Positions 50,442 through 59,222 of a stretch of 64,000 bases of DNA are shown one piece after another. Below the pieces are notes generated by a model. The model was not told where the DNA came from and ran no database searches. It was given only the letters and a program-made list of their open reading frames with translations. Positions within the stretch are counted from its first letter, which is position 1. Each line of letters begins with the position of its first letter. Source of the DNA: Nocardia niwae NBRC 108934 = DSM 45340 (GTDB lineage: Bacteria > Actinomycetota > Actinomycetes > Mycobacteriales > Mycobacteriaceae); contig NZ_BDCK01000037.1 in assembly GCF_001613465.1 (NCBI RefSeq), positions 62,001 through 126,000 on the forward strand, written 5' to 3'. A program made the position numbers and the translations under genes.

Positions 50442-53240
50442 ATGGCAGCGACGGTGGAGATTTCGGCTCGGGAAGCCGAGGTGCTGGCGCTGGTGGGGGA
50501 ACATCTGAGCAACGCCGAGATCGGGGCGCGCCTGTTCATCTCGGTACGCACCGTGGAAAGCCACGTCTCCTCGCTGCTGCGCAAGCTGGAGGTTCCGGAT
50601 CGGCGGGCGCTGGCCCAGCGCGCCTCCGCTCCGGCTCGTCCCGGCCGGACGCAGCCGGCGCCGGTGTTGCCCGCCCCGCTGACGTCGTTCGTCGGCCGCG
50701 GCCGCGAGCGGGCCGAGCTGACCGAGATGATCAGAAAGCACCGGCAGGTGACCGCCGTCGGTCCCGGCGGAGTCGGCAAGACCCGGCTCGCGTTGACGGT
50801 CGCCGCAGAGCTGGCCGGCGAGTACCCCGACGGCGTTTGGTTCGTCGACCTGGTCCCCCTCGCCGGCTCGGACACCTGCGCGGTCGCGGGCACCGTCGCC
50901 CTCGCGCTCGGCCTCGGTGAGCAGCCCGGCCGCGCGATGGACGAATCGGTTCCTGCCGCACTGGCCGACCGGCACGCCTTGCTCGTACTCGACAACTGCG
51001 AGCATGTACGCGACGGCGTGGCGCCGTTCCTCGAACGGCTGCTCGCGACGTGCCCCGGCGTGACGGTGCTGGCGACCAGCCGGGCGCGACTGATGGTGCC
51101 GTTCGAACGGGCGTACACCGTCCCGCCGATGTCGTTGACCGGCGACGGCGCGTCGGATGCGGTCGAGCTGTTCATGGAGCGCGCGGAGGCGGGCGGCTGG
51201 CCGCCGAATCACGCGCTGCGCGATCAGATCGCCGCGTTCTGCGCGCGCCTGGATGGCGTCGCGCTGGCGATCGAACTGGCCGCCGCCCGCTGGACCACCC
51301 TCGGACTGGACGGCCTCGAAGCCGGGCTCTCCGATCAACTCCGGATGCTGGCCGGGGGCTCACGCGCCGAGGACCGGCACCGATCCGTGCGAGCGGCGCT
51401 GGACTGGAGTCACGCTCTGCTGGAGCCGGAGGATCGCGTACTGCTGCGCCGGGTATCGGTGTTCATGAAATCGTTCACCGTCGCGGCCGCCGCGGAAGTG
51501 GCCGCGTGCGGGAAAAGCGTGGTCGCCGACGGACTGGCCCGGCTCGCCGAGCAGAGCCTGCTGGTGGTGACGGCCTCGGCGAACGGTACCGAATACCGCG
51601 CGCTGGAGACCATCCGCCAGTACGGAACCGAGCAGCTCACCGAGGCCGGCGAGCTCGCCGACATCCGGTCTCGCCACCTGAGCTGGTGCCTGACCGAGGC
51701 CGCCGCCCTGACGGTGGTAGGCGCGGACTGGCGGCCCCGATTCGACGCGGTGGCCGACGATTTCCGCGCCACGATGGCGTGGGCCGCCGACCGGCCGGAG
51801 CGGCGCGCGGATGCGTCCCGCTTGGCCCAGGACATGGCGCAGCTGTGTTTCACCCGCAATCTGATCGGCGAGTCCCAGATGCGCTACGAACAGGCGGCCG
51901 CGCTCGCGGACGACCCGGCCACCGCCGCCGCGATGCTCCGGCACGCCGCGGCCGCGGCCGGATGCCAGATGCGGGGCGACGACATGCATCGCCTCCACCG
52001 CGCGGCCGCCGAGGCCGCCCTCCGGTCCGGCGACTCCGCAGGCGCAGCCCGCGACCTGGCGACCGCCGCCGCCAACGCGTACCGGTTCGCGAGCAAGTTC
52101 GTCCGCCCCCTGCCACCGGAGGAGGCGGTCGCACTCATCACCGAGGCCCAGCAGCTCGCCGGTGCGGACCCGGCGGCTCGGGCCGCTGTGGCGCTGGCCG
52201 ACGCCGGGCGGACGCTCACCGATGCTCTGACCGACCAGCACTCCTCCGGCGACGCCGTGCCGGCGACCATCGAACGAGCCGAGCATGCGGTCGAACTCGC
52301 GCACCGTACGCAGGACCCGCTTGCCGAGTCCGCCGCACTCGACACCCTCGCCGGCGCCCACAGCTTGGCCGGTGACACGTTCACCGCCGCGGCCGTCGCC
52401 AAGCGCCGAATGGCGCTGCTGGAGTCCATCCCGAATACAGCGATCGGCACGCCGGAGCTGATCGACGCGCTGGGCGAGGCCGCCGAGGCCGAACTCGGCG
52501 CGGGAGACCTGCGGGGCGCTCGCCGATGGGCACAGCGACTCGCGGATCACCCCCTGCTCGCCGAGGTCGGACATCGTGCGACGAGCTGGCTGCTGGTGAC
52601 CGACGCGCTGGCCGGCCACGCCGGAGGCGTTCGCACCCACAGCGTCCGGTTCCTCGAGGCGTGGCAACGGGTCGGCGACCCGGCCAAGTCGGGCCTCGGT
52701 CCGGCGGTAGCGGGTGTGGCGATGATCCACGACCTGTGTGGCGACCACGACGCTCACCGCGAGTGGGACGCGGTGGTTCGCGGGCTGGGCGCGTCACCAG
52801 CGCATCTGCACGGATACGGGGCGGTCTTCGACGCGCTCGCGCTGCTCCACCGTGGACGGGCGAGCGAGGCGCTCGAACGGATGGCAGCCGAACCGGGCGA
52901 GGTGTGGCGCTGGGTGACGTGGATCTGGCTGCACTGGTATGTGGCGCTGCGGGCGGAAGCCGGCGTGCTCGCAGGGGCATCCGATGCCGTCGAACGCTTG
53001 GCCGAGGCCCGGACCGTCGTCGCCGGGAACCCCGTCGCCTACGCCATCGTGCAGCGAGCCGAAGCACTGCTGTCCGGCGACCGCGAACGCCTGCTCGCCA
53101 CGGCGGACGCGTTCGAGGCAGCCGGTTGCTCCTACCAGTCGGCGCGCACCAGGGTGCTCGCCGGCGGCGACCACGCCGTCCACGGCGCGGCCGCGCTCGC
53201 CGACCTCGGCTTCGTCCCCATGGCCCGCGTCGCCTCGTAG
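50442..53240 (+). CDS. LuxR-HTH/NB-ARC ATPase transcriptional regulator
   Basis: A 932-residue regulator with an unusual order: the LuxR helix-turn-helix comes first (ISAREAEVLALVGEHLSNAE and FISVRTVESHVSSLLRKLEV, residues 5-50), followed by an NB-ARC ATPase with Walker A GPGGVGKTRLAL and Walker B HALLVLDNCEHV. AfsR-like winged-helix and TPR regions follow: RSVRAALDWSHALLEPEDR and RALETIRQYGTEQL, then about 450 residues of helical repeats. Related large regulators carry LuxR HTHs at the C-terminus. ATG 50442 starts the HTH directly. The target is unknown; it is divergent from the VOC gene. Confidence 0.88.
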   Translation: MAATVEISAREAEVLALVGEHLSNAEIGARLFISVRTVESHVSSLLRKLEVPDRRALAQRASAPARPGRTQPAPVLPAPLTSFVGRGRERAELTEMIRKHRQVTAVGPGGVGKTRLALTVAAELAGEYPDGVWFVDLVPLAGSDTCAVAGTVALALGLGEQPGRAMDESVPAALADRHALLVLDNCEHVRDGVAPFLERLLATCPGVTVLATSRARLMVPFERAYTVPPMSLTGDGASDAVELFMERAEAGGWPPNHALRDQIAAFCARLDGVALAIELAAARWTTLGLDGLEAGLSDQLRMLAGGSRAEDRHRSVRAALDWSHALLEPEDRVLLRRVSVFMKSFTVAAAAEVAACGKSVVADGLARLAEQSLLVVTASANGTEYRALETIRQYGTEQLTEAGELADIRSRHLSWCLTEAAALTVVGADWRPRFDAVADDFRATMAWAADRPERRADASRLAQDMAQLCFTRNLIGESQMRYEQAAALADDPATAAAMLRHAAAAAGCQMRGDDMHRLHRAAAEAALRSGDSAGAARDLATAAANAYRFASKFVRPLPPEEAVALITEAQQLAGADPAARAAVALADAGRTLTDALTDQHSSGDAVPATIERAEHAVELAHRTQDPLAESAALDTLAGAHSLAGDTFTAAAVAKRRMALLESIPNTAIGTPELIDALGEAAEAELGAGDLRGARRWAQRLADHPLLAEVGHRATSWLLVTDALAGHAGGVRTHSVRFLEAWQRVGDPAKSGLGPAVAGVAMIHDLCGDHDAHREWDAVVRGLGASPAHLHGYGAVFDALALLHRGRASEALERMAAEPGEVWRWVTWIWLHWYVALRAEAGVLAGASDAVERLAEARTVVAGNPVAYAIVQRAEALLSGDRERLLATADAFEAAGCSYQSARTRVLAGGDHAVHGAAALADLGFVPMARVAS

Positions 53241-53263
53241 GTCGCCGACGCGGCGGGGCGCGC

Positions 53264-53518
53264 CTATTCGGGCTGCTGTGCCCCGCGACGGAACAATCGC
53301 CGGACCAGCCCACGGATGTCGAAAGCGCCTCGCGGTCGCGCAGCGACGGATGCGGCGGTCTCCGGCGCCGACGTCACCTGGGCGAACCGCGCGTGCAACT
53401 GTTCACGGACCTGGTCCGGGGTGTAGGCACGGCGGCGGCGCTCGGCGCGCACCACCACGACACCGGTGGCAACCACACCGGCCACACCCGCCAATCCCAC
53501 TGCCTTCCACCACCTCAT
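53264..53518 (-). CDS. Small single-pass membrane protein of unknown function
   Basis: An 84-residue protein starting with one hydrophobic helix (WWKAVGLAGVAGVVATGVVV) followed by a basic, soluble tail with YTPDQVREQLHARFAQV. ATG 53518 lies back-to-back with the start of the divergent cysteine-peptidase-like gene at 53537. Function unknown; conserved-looking coding pattern. Confidence 0.65.
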   Translation of the reverse strand: MRWWKAVGLAGVAGVVATGVVVVRAERRRRAYTPDQVREQLHARFAQVTSAPETAASVAARPRGAFDIRGLVRRLFRRGAQQPE

Positions 53519-53536
53519 ACCGCATAGGCTACGACC

Positions 53537-54190
53537 ATGACGGGGACGATCAGCCTCGACCGTGCGGTCGAGGTCACCAGAACGGGCGACATCTGGCTGT
53601 TCCGTGGACATTCCACGGCCGACCGGGTGATCCGCATGACGACCAACAGTCCGGTGAACCATGTCGGCATGTCCGTCGTGATCGATGATCTGCCCGCGCT
53701 GATCTGGCACGCGGAACTCGGACGGTCCCTGCCCGATATGTGGTCGGGAACCGCGCACCGCGGCGCTCAGCTGCACAACCTGCGCGACGCCGTGCTGGTG
53801 TGGGCCCACCGCTACGGTCAGCAGGCCTGGTTGCGCCAGCTCAACCCTCCTGCGGGGCGAGAGCTGGAGGACAGCGCGCTGCGTGCCATCGCCCGGCTCG
53901 ACGGCACGCCGTTCCCCTCTACCGCGGGCATGGCGGGGCGCTGGCTGCGCGGCCGCGCACGCCTCCCTCGCCGGTCCGGCAGCCGATCGGCTGCCCGGGA
54001 GCTGGAGAACGCGTACTGTGCCGAAATCGTCGCCGCCACCTATCAAGCCATGGGACTGCTACCTGAACACCGCAGCCCGGATTGGTATGACCCGGGCCGA
54101 TTCTGGAGCGGAGACGGACTGCGGCTGTCCGGCGACTACACACTGAGCGGCGAAATCGCCGTGCGGACACCGGCTCGGACGGATTCCTGA
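53537..54190 (+). CDS. Permuted NlpC/P60-type (C92-like) putative cysteine hydrolase
   Basis: A 217-residue protein with the permuted papain-like arrangement of YiiX/YaeF proteins: TGDIWLFRGHSTADRVIR, then the catalytic His42 in NHVGMSVVID, and the nucleophile Cys161 in NAYCAEIVAATYQAMGLLP. No signal peptide is visible, so it probably acts in the cytoplasm or at the membrane on lipids, peptides or amides. It diverges from the small membrane protein at 53518 across an 18-base gap, so the two share a promoter region. Confidence 0.78.
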   Translation: MTGTISLDRAVEVTRTGDIWLFRGHSTADRVIRMTTNSPVNHVGMSVVIDDLPALIWHAELGRSLPDMWSGTAHRGAQLHNLRDAVLVWAHRYGQQAWLRQLNPPAGRELEDSALRAIARLDGTPFPSTAGMAGRWLRGRARLPRRSGSRSAARELENAYCAEIVAATYQAMGLLPEHRSPDWYDPGRFWSGDGLRLSGDYTLSGEIAVRTPARTDS

Positions 54191-54346
54191 CGAGGGCCGC
54201 CCGACAGCCGGATGCGACAGAGGCTTCCGTTGAAATCACGCCGAATGTTGTTCCCGGCATACCTCCCTTCGCCCAAACGGCTCGAGGGTGCGCCGAGCCG
54301 TACCCGGCAGATCAGACATTCGCGCGGCAGCCGAGCCTGATCTGCC

Positions 54347-55372
54347 TTACCGCTCCTTCGCGTACGGGTTGTACTTGTTCGTGTAGAACTTCGACGGCTC
54401 GAACGATCCGGTGATCGCGCCGGTGTCGCGCAGCCAATCCTCCCAGCGCAGGAAATCGGCATCGACGATCACGCCGTTGGTGGCGGGCACTCCGACCGAC
54501 AGCCAGTATTTCACCGACGAAGCGTCCTCTCCCGAACGCTTCCGTTTCTCGATGATCTCGGTGAACTTCGCGATGACCTGATCACGTGGAGTCGTTTTCT
54601 GCCATTCGATGGCTTTGGCGACTCCGTCGACGAAGGCCCGGACACTTTCGGGATTCTCGGCGATGAAGTCGTTGCGGAAAACGTACTGCCCGCCGTTGAA
54701 CGGGCCGAACTCCTCGTAGTCGGTGAACACCGGCCGCAGTCCGCCGTTCGCGATCGCGCGCTGCTGGAACTGCCCGCTCAATGCCGCGACATCGACCTGC
54801 CCGCGCCGAACGGCGTCCTCGGTGTTGGGCGGCGGCAACACCACCAACTGAACCGACTTGATCTGCTGATCGGTGAGACCGATCTTCTTCAGCGCGGTGT
54901 GGATATCCGCCTCGGACTGACCCCCCAGAGTGTTGACCCCGATCTTTTTGTCCAGCAGATCTTTCGGAGTTCTGATCGGGCTGTTCTCGGGCACGTAGAA
55001 CCCGGTGAAGGTCTTCTCATCGGATCCGTAGTAGTTCACCACCGCGGTGATCGGCGCACCGCCCTGTGCCAGCTTGGCCACCGCGCCCCCGAACGCGCCG
55101 CCGAAGTCGACCTGGCCGGTTGCCGCCGACTGGATGTCCTGCGGGCCGCTGATGGTATTGCCCTGCCATTCGAGCTCGATTTTGCCGTCGAAGAAGCCGA
55201 GATCCTCGGCGAGTTCCGGAATGACGACTTGAGCGGCCCAGCCCTGATAACGCAGAACCGGCACGCCGCCGGACTTCCTGACTTCCCCTCCGCCGCATGC
55301 GGTCAGGAGCATCGCCACGGTGGTCGCGACTATCGCGCCTACTAGAAATCTGCTGCGCGCTCGCACGCTCAT
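54347..55372 (-). CDS. NitT/TauT-family ABC transporter substrate-binding lipoprotein
   Basis: A 341-residue binding protein with lipobox LLTACG and the SsuA/TauA/ThiY-type pattern: LRYQGWAAQVVIPELAEDLG, DVAALSGQFQQRAIANGGL, and the C-terminal NPESVRAFVDGVAKAIEW. Typical ligands are sulfonates, nitrate, taurine or pyrimidine precursors, but none can be chosen from sequence. ATG 55372 has GAGG 6 bases upstream. No permease or ATPase gene lies within the window nearby. Confidence 0.85.
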   Translation of the reverse strand: MSVRARSRFLVGAIVATTVAMLLTACGGGEVRKSGGVPVLRYQGWAAQVVIPELAEDLGFFDGKIELEWQGNTISGPQDIQSAATGQVDFGGAFGGAVAKLAQGGAPITAVVNYYGSDEKTFTGFYVPENSPIRTPKDLLDKKIGVNTLGGQSEADIHTALKKIGLTDQQIKSVQLVVLPPPNTEDAVRRGQVDVAALSGQFQQRAIANGGLRPVFTDYEEFGPFNGGQYVFRNDFIAENPESVRAFVDGVAKAIEWQKTTPRDQVIAKFTEIIEKRKRSGEDASSVKYWLSVGVPATNGVIVDADFLRWEDWLRDTGAITGSFEPSKFYTNKYNPYAKER

Positions 55373-55507
55373 GCTCTCCCTCACAGATCAGCGACGCACC
55401 GGCGCGTCGCAGTGCAGCGATCGTCGAGCATGCGCGAATTCGTGTCGAGGGTTGTCCTCGGCCCGATTCGAAAAGGGCGGCCTGCGACCAGGGTCTACTA
55501 TCCGGTC

Positions 55508-56269
55508 ATGGCGGAGATCAGCAGTGAGCGGCGGAACAGAGTCGCGGTCATCACCGTGCACGACCCGGATCGGCGCAATGCGTTGACACCGGCGCTGTCC
55601 GGGCAACTCGCCGCCGCGGTAGCCGAGGCCGAGCGCGATACCGGCGTGCACGCGGTGATCATCACCGGAACCCCGCCCGCGTTCTGCGCGGGCGCCGATC
55701 TGAGCGCGCTCGGCGCGGCCCGCGAAGAGGGTCTGCGGGTGATCTACGACGGCTTCCTCGCCGTCGCCCGCTGTGCCCTGCCCACCATCGCCGCCGTCGG
55801 CGGCGCCGCGGTCGGCGCGGGACTCAATTTGGCGCTGGCCGCCGACGTCCGGATCGCCGGTTCCCGCGCCCGGTTCGACGCGCGGTTCCTGCGGCTGGGA
55901 CTGCATCCCGGCGGCGGGATGACCTGGATGCTGCAACGCGCCGTGGGGCCGCAACGGGCCGCCGCGATGACGCTGTTCGGGGAGATCCTCGGCGCCGAGG
56001 CCGCACTCGAGGCCGGATTGGCGCATCGCGTGATCGACGGCGATCACGACGCGCTGATCGCCGGTGCGCTCGACTTCGCCGCCGGTGCCGCCGACGCACC
56101 GCGCGACCTGCTGATCACCACCAAGCGCACCATGCGCCGCACCGCGAACCTGGACGCTCACGCCGACGCCGTCGACGCCGAGATCGTGCCGCAGCTCGCC
56201 TCCCTGGAATCTCCCGAGTTCACCGCGCGACTGGCGGCGAAGAAGGCCGAGATCGGCCGCCCTGGATGA
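55508..56269 (+). CDS. Enoyl-CoA hydratase/isomerase family protein
   Basis: A 253-residue crotonase-fold enzyme: VAVITVHDPDRRNALTPALS, oxyanion-hole GTPPAFCAGADLSALGA and AAVGGAAVGAGLNLALAADV. The Glu pair usual in true hydratases is partly replaced (RLGLHPGGGMTWML has Gly-Met rather than Glu-Ala-Leu-rich context), so an isomerase or other crotonase reaction is possible. ATG 55508 starts the family alignment. It is divergent from the binding lipoprotein gene and monocistronic. Confidence 0.85.
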   Translation: MAEISSERRNRVAVITVHDPDRRNALTPALSGQLAAAVAEAERDTGVHAVIITGTPPAFCAGADLSALGAAREEGLRVIYDGFLAVARCALPTIAAVGGAAVGAGLNLALAADVRIAGSRARFDARFLRLGLHPGGGMTWMLQRAVGPQRAAAMTLFGEILGAEAALEAGLAHRVIDGDHDALIAGALDFAAGAADAPRDLLITTKRTMRRTANLDAHADAVDAEIVPQLASLESPEFTARLAAKKAEIGRPG

Positions 56270-56583
56270 TCGTCGGCCGAAACGTCTGATCACCGGGAAT
56301 CACCCTGGTGGCGCACGGCACGTCCTGCCGCTATCGGCGGCGACGGATCGGCTCGAAGCGGCATCAGCTTTCGTGGCGGCGAGACGGCGCCGGATCGCGC
56401 CGGAATCCGACGAGCACGGCGAATGCGGTTTGGCGTTTCCAACCCGGGGTAGCCGCTCCGAGACCGCATAGGAGATGCGCAGCGCCGTTCCCTCTGCGAC
56501 CGATATTTCGTGTCCTCGAACCGCAGGGCACAGCGCCGCAGAGCGCACAGGGCCCGCGACGACGGAGAGCGAGAGGAGGGCTC
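56270..56583. other. 314-base gap upstream of the SRPBCC gene
   Basis: No gene is supported. Open frames on both strands are compositional. The ribosome binding site AGGAGG of the next gene is at its right edge, and the operon promoter should lie in this gap. Confidence 0.4.
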
Positions 56584-57105
56584 ATGCACTACATCGATGA
56601 CACCAAACACCTGCTGAGCGATCTGGTAGGACGGGTGATCGAGTCGGCGAGCAGCTACTCGGGCAGTCAAACGGTGACCATCGCCTGTCCGCGAGCCGAG
56701 GTCGAGCAATTCTGGCGCGACCCGGCAAAGCTGTCCGAGGTACTGGGCGACGTCGCCGAGGTTCGGGCGACCGAACCATCCGTCTACGAATGGACGTTGC
56801 ACTCGGGCACCGACGGCCGCACAACCTGGAAGACGACATTGCGTGCGGAGGAAGGGCACTTCCGGTTCGTCGGTTCGACCGGCGACGACACCACGTCCGC
56901 CCAGGGGCTCGAGATCGAGCTGAGCTTCCGGGACGCGCCGCGAGATCTCGGTACCGAAGTGACGATGCGGGCGCGCACCCCGCTGCCCGACGTGCTGACC
57001 GGTGCGGCGATGTTCACCGCCCTCTATCGATCCCGAGCCCGCCTGCAGACCGGCGAAATACCCACCCTGGCCCACAATCCGAGCGCGCGCTCTTCCGCTC
57101 GGTGA
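56584..57105 (+). CDS. SRPBCC-superfamily (polyketide cyclase/START-like) protein
   Basis: A 173-residue protein with an N-terminal amphipathic helix and the SRPBCC fold: SQTVTIACPRAEVEQFWRDP, YEWTLHSGTDGRTTWKTTLR and a C-terminal helix (DVLTGAAMFTALYRSRARLQ). These proteins bind hydrophobic ligands or catalyse cyclisation. ATG 56584 has AGGAGG 4 bases upstream. Only 12 bases separate it from the alcohol dehydrogenase gene, so they form an operon. Confidence 0.82.
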   Translation: MHYIDDTKHLLSDLVGRVIESASSYSGSQTVTIACPRAEVEQFWRDPAKLSEVLGDVAEVRATEPSVYEWTLHSGTDGRTTWKTTLRAEEGHFRFVGSTGDDTTSAQGLEIELSFRDAPRDLGTEVTMRARTPLPDVLTGAAMFTALYRSRARLQTGEIPTLAHNPSARSSAR

Positions 57106-57117
57106 ACAGGAGGCGAC

Positions 57118-58287
57118 ATGCATGCGCTGTGCTGGAACGGCGTCGACGACCTCGCCGTGGAAACCGTGCCGGACCCGGTTCTGGTCAATCCACACGATGT
57201 CATCGTGCAGGTCCGTCTGACCACCACCTGCGGTTCCGACCTGCATTTCATCGACGGATACCTGCCGGGAATGCGGGAAGGTGACGTCTTCGGACACGAA
57301 TTCATGGGGGAAGTCGTCGAGATCGGCGCCGAGATAACTTCGACCAAGGTAGGCGACCGCGTCGTTGTCCCGTCCTTCATCGGGTGCGCCTCCTGCTGGT
57401 ACTGCGACCATGAACTGTATTCGCTCTGCGACACGACGAATCCGAACAGCGCCCTGCAACAGCCGCTTTTCGGTTACCCGACCGGCGGCATCTACGGCTA
57501 CACCCATCCCTTCGGCGGCTACCAGGGTTCGCACGCGCAATATGTGCGCGTTCCTTTCGGTGACGTGAACTGTTTCCGGATCCCGGAAGGCGTCACCGAC
57601 GAACAGGCGTTGTTCATGTCCGACGCGGTACCGACAGGCCTGATGGGCGCCGAATTCTGCGACATCCACCCGGGCGACACCGTCGCGGTATGGGGCAGCG
57701 GAGGCGTCGGCCTGATGGCCGGCCACACCGCCCGCCTGCTGGGCGCCGACCGCGTCTTCGTCATCGACCGTTTTCCCGAGCGGCTGAGCGTGGCCAGTGA
57801 GCAGTTCGGCGCGGAAACGATCGACTACACCGCGGTCGACAGCGTTCAGGAGACGCTCCGTGAGAGCACCGGTGGCCGCGGCCCGGACGCCTGCATCGAT
57901 GCCGTCGGGATGGAAGGACACGGCACCGGACTCCAGCAGCTCTACGATCGAGCCAAACAGTTGCTCCGGCTCGAATCCGATCGCGCGACGCCGCTGCGTG
58001 AGGCGATTCTCGCGTGCCGGAAGGGCGGCGTCGTCTCGGTGCTCGGCATCTACGGTCTGACGGATAAATTCCCCATGGGGGTGGTGACCAACAAGGGCCT
58101 CACCATTCGCACCGCTCAGCAATCCGGCCAGCGGTTCGTGCCGCGTATGTTCGATTACATCCAGCAGGGCGACCTCGACCCCTCCTATCTGATCACCCAC
58201 GATATGCCGCTCACCGATGCGGTTCATGGCTACGACATTTTCAAGCACAAAAAGGAAGGATGCATCCGTTCGGTGTTCCGGCCCTGA
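57118..58287 (+). CDS. Zinc-dependent alcohol/formaldehyde dehydrogenase-like MDR enzyme
   Basis: A 389-residue MDR enzyme with catalytic zinc ligands Cys (TTCGSDLHF) and His/Glu (GHEFMGEVVEIG), a structural zinc loop of the type CASCWYCDHELYSLC, and NAD motif GSGGVGLMAG. A long insertion (SALQQPLFGYPTGGIYGYTH) marks the glutathione-independent formaldehyde dehydrogenase/threonine-type subgroup. ATG 57118 has CAGGAGG 4 bases upstream. Expected reaction: NAD-dependent oxidation of an alcohol or hemithio/hydrated aldehyde. Co-transcribed with the SRPBCC protein. Confidence 0.88.
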   Translation: MHALCWNGVDDLAVETVPDPVLVNPHDVIVQVRLTTTCGSDLHFIDGYLPGMREGDVFGHEFMGEVVEIGAEITSTKVGDRVVVPSFIGCASCWYCDHELYSLCDTTNPNSALQQPLFGYPTGGIYGYTHPFGGYQGSHAQYVRVPFGDVNCFRIPEGVTDEQALFMSDAVPTGLMGAEFCDIHPGDTVAVWGSGGVGLMAGHTARLLGADRVFVIDRFPERLSVASEQFGAETIDYTAVDSVQETLRESTGGRGPDACIDAVGMEGHGTGLQQLYDRAKQLLRLESDRATPLREAILACRKGGVVSVLGIYGLTDKFPMGVVTNKGLTIRTAQQSGQRFVPRMFDYIQQGDLDPSYLITHDMPLTDAVHGYDIFKHKKEGCIRSVFRP

Positions 58288-58299
58288 TGCCGGCTTTCG

Positions 58300-58335
58300 G
58301 GCGGGTAGAGCGGGGCACCCGCCGTGTATGGCGGG
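58300..58335 (+). terminator. Alternative hairpins after the alcohol dehydrogenase operon
   Basis: ACCCGCC (58317-58323) can pair either with GGCGGGT upstream (58300-58306, 10-base loop) or with GGCGGG downstream (58330-58335, 6-base loop). It starts 13 bases past the stop codon. Most simply a terminator; the mutually exclusive pairing is noted under findings. Confidence 0.45.
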
Positions 58336-58407
58336 ACGGACACGGGCAGCGGCTGGCCTGATTCCCGCATGTCCCGTGGAATGAGGCGCTGGGGTCGCCG
58401 ACACGTC

Positions 58408-58433
58408 CGGCCACATGATCCGGCCACATGATC
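58408..58433. repeat. 13-bp perfect tandem repeat
   Basis: CGGCCACATGATC occurs twice head to tail, upstream of the furA promoter. It contains ATGATC but no reading frame. Probably a slippage product. Confidence 0.6.
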
Positions 58434-58705
58434 GTGACCTGTCGCCGCTGCGCTGCGGCCGGAGGCCGGGAACGCCCGCGGTGGACCCGCGCCAACCCCC
58501 GTCCTCGACCGACACCGCACCATAGCGCTCACCTCGGGAGCGGTTTCGGCGTCCGCTCGATCGCCTATCTCCGGCAGCGAACTCGTCCGACGTGCAGTAC
58601 CGGCAAGATCGAATCTCCGCAAACACTCCCGCGCTCGAGGCGTACCTGGGTACGCTGCGCGCAGCCTCCCGTGCCTCGCAACGGTATCGCGACTTCCCGC
58701 CAAAC

Positions 58706-58744
58706 TCTTGACTCGTTCCAGAAACCGGACGAGACTTCCGAGCA
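58706..58744 (+). promoter_or_regulatory. Leaderless furA-katG promoter with FurA box
   Basis: TTGACT (58708-58713), 17 bases, then GAGACT (58731-58736) form a -35/-10 pair that puts the transcription start about 7 bases later, at the furA ATG itself. TCTTGACTCGTTCCAGAAAC matches the AT-rich FurA-binding region known in mycobacteria. Autorepression by iron-loaded FurA, lifted by peroxide, is the established regulation there. Confidence 0.75.
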
Positions 58745-59187
58745 TGCCAACGGCCTCGGAATTCCAGCAGATGCTGCGAGGAGTTTCCCTGCGAGTGACC
58801 CGCCCCCGGGTCGCGGTGCTGAGTGCGGTGCACGACCACCCGCACGCCGACACGGAGTCGATCATCCGTGCCGTGCGCTCCGCGCTGCCCGAGGTTTCGC
58901 ATCAAACGGTGTACGACTCGTTGAACGCGCTCACCGCCACCGGCCTCGTCCGGCGCATCCAGCCGTCCGGATCGGTCGCCCGCTACGAATCGCGGGTCGG
59001 CGACAATCACCACCACGTCGTATGCCGGGCGTGCGGGGTGATCGCCGATGTCGACTGCGCCATCGGCGACGCCCCCTGTTTGACCGCGTCCGACGACAGC
59101 GGGTTCTCGATCGACGAGGCCGAGGTCATCTATTGGGGCCTGTGCCCCAACTGTGTGGAAAGACAAGCTTCCCGATCACATCCGTGA
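58744..59187 (+). CDS. furA: FurA, redox-sensing Fur-family repressor
   Basis: A 147-residue Fur protein, nearly collinear with mycobacterial FurA: SLRVTRPRVAVLSAVHDHPH, the DNA-recognition region VSHQTVYDSLNALTATGLVR, the metal cluster GDNHHHVVCRACGVIADVDC and the C-terminal CPNC motif. It represses itself and katG and is derepressed by oxidants. ATG 58744 is chosen because the promoter predicts transcription starting at this codon; the in-frame TTG 58708 lies inside the -35 box. The downstream katG start is 35 bases away, in one transcript. Confidence 0.95.
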   Translation: MPTASEFQQMLRGVSLRVTRPRVAVLSAVHDHPHADTESIIRAVRSALPEVSHQTVYDSLNALTATGLVRRIQPSGSVARYESRVGDNHHHVVCRACGVIADVDCAIGDAPCLTASDDSGFSIDEAEVIYWGLCPNCVERQASRSHP

Positions 59188-59222
59188 TCACAGCCCACAT
59201 CACTCATTCAGGAAGGAATGCT

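Larger units (their letters stand above)
58288..58743. other. 456-base gap before furA
   Basis: No gene is supported. The gap holds the hairpins at 58300-58335, a 13-bp tandem repeat at 58408-58433, and the furA promoter at its right end. The rest is featureless GC-rich sequence. Confidence 0.5.

Noticed and set aside
56290..59166. 958-codon antisense frame across the SRPBCC, alcohol dehydrogenase and furA genes
   Set aside because: It spans three well-supported plus-strand genes and their gaps and has no recognisable domain.
58428..59222. Long in-frame extension upstream of katG
   Set aside because: It runs over furA in another frame; the true start at 59223 has a strong ribosome binding site and the family N-terminus.
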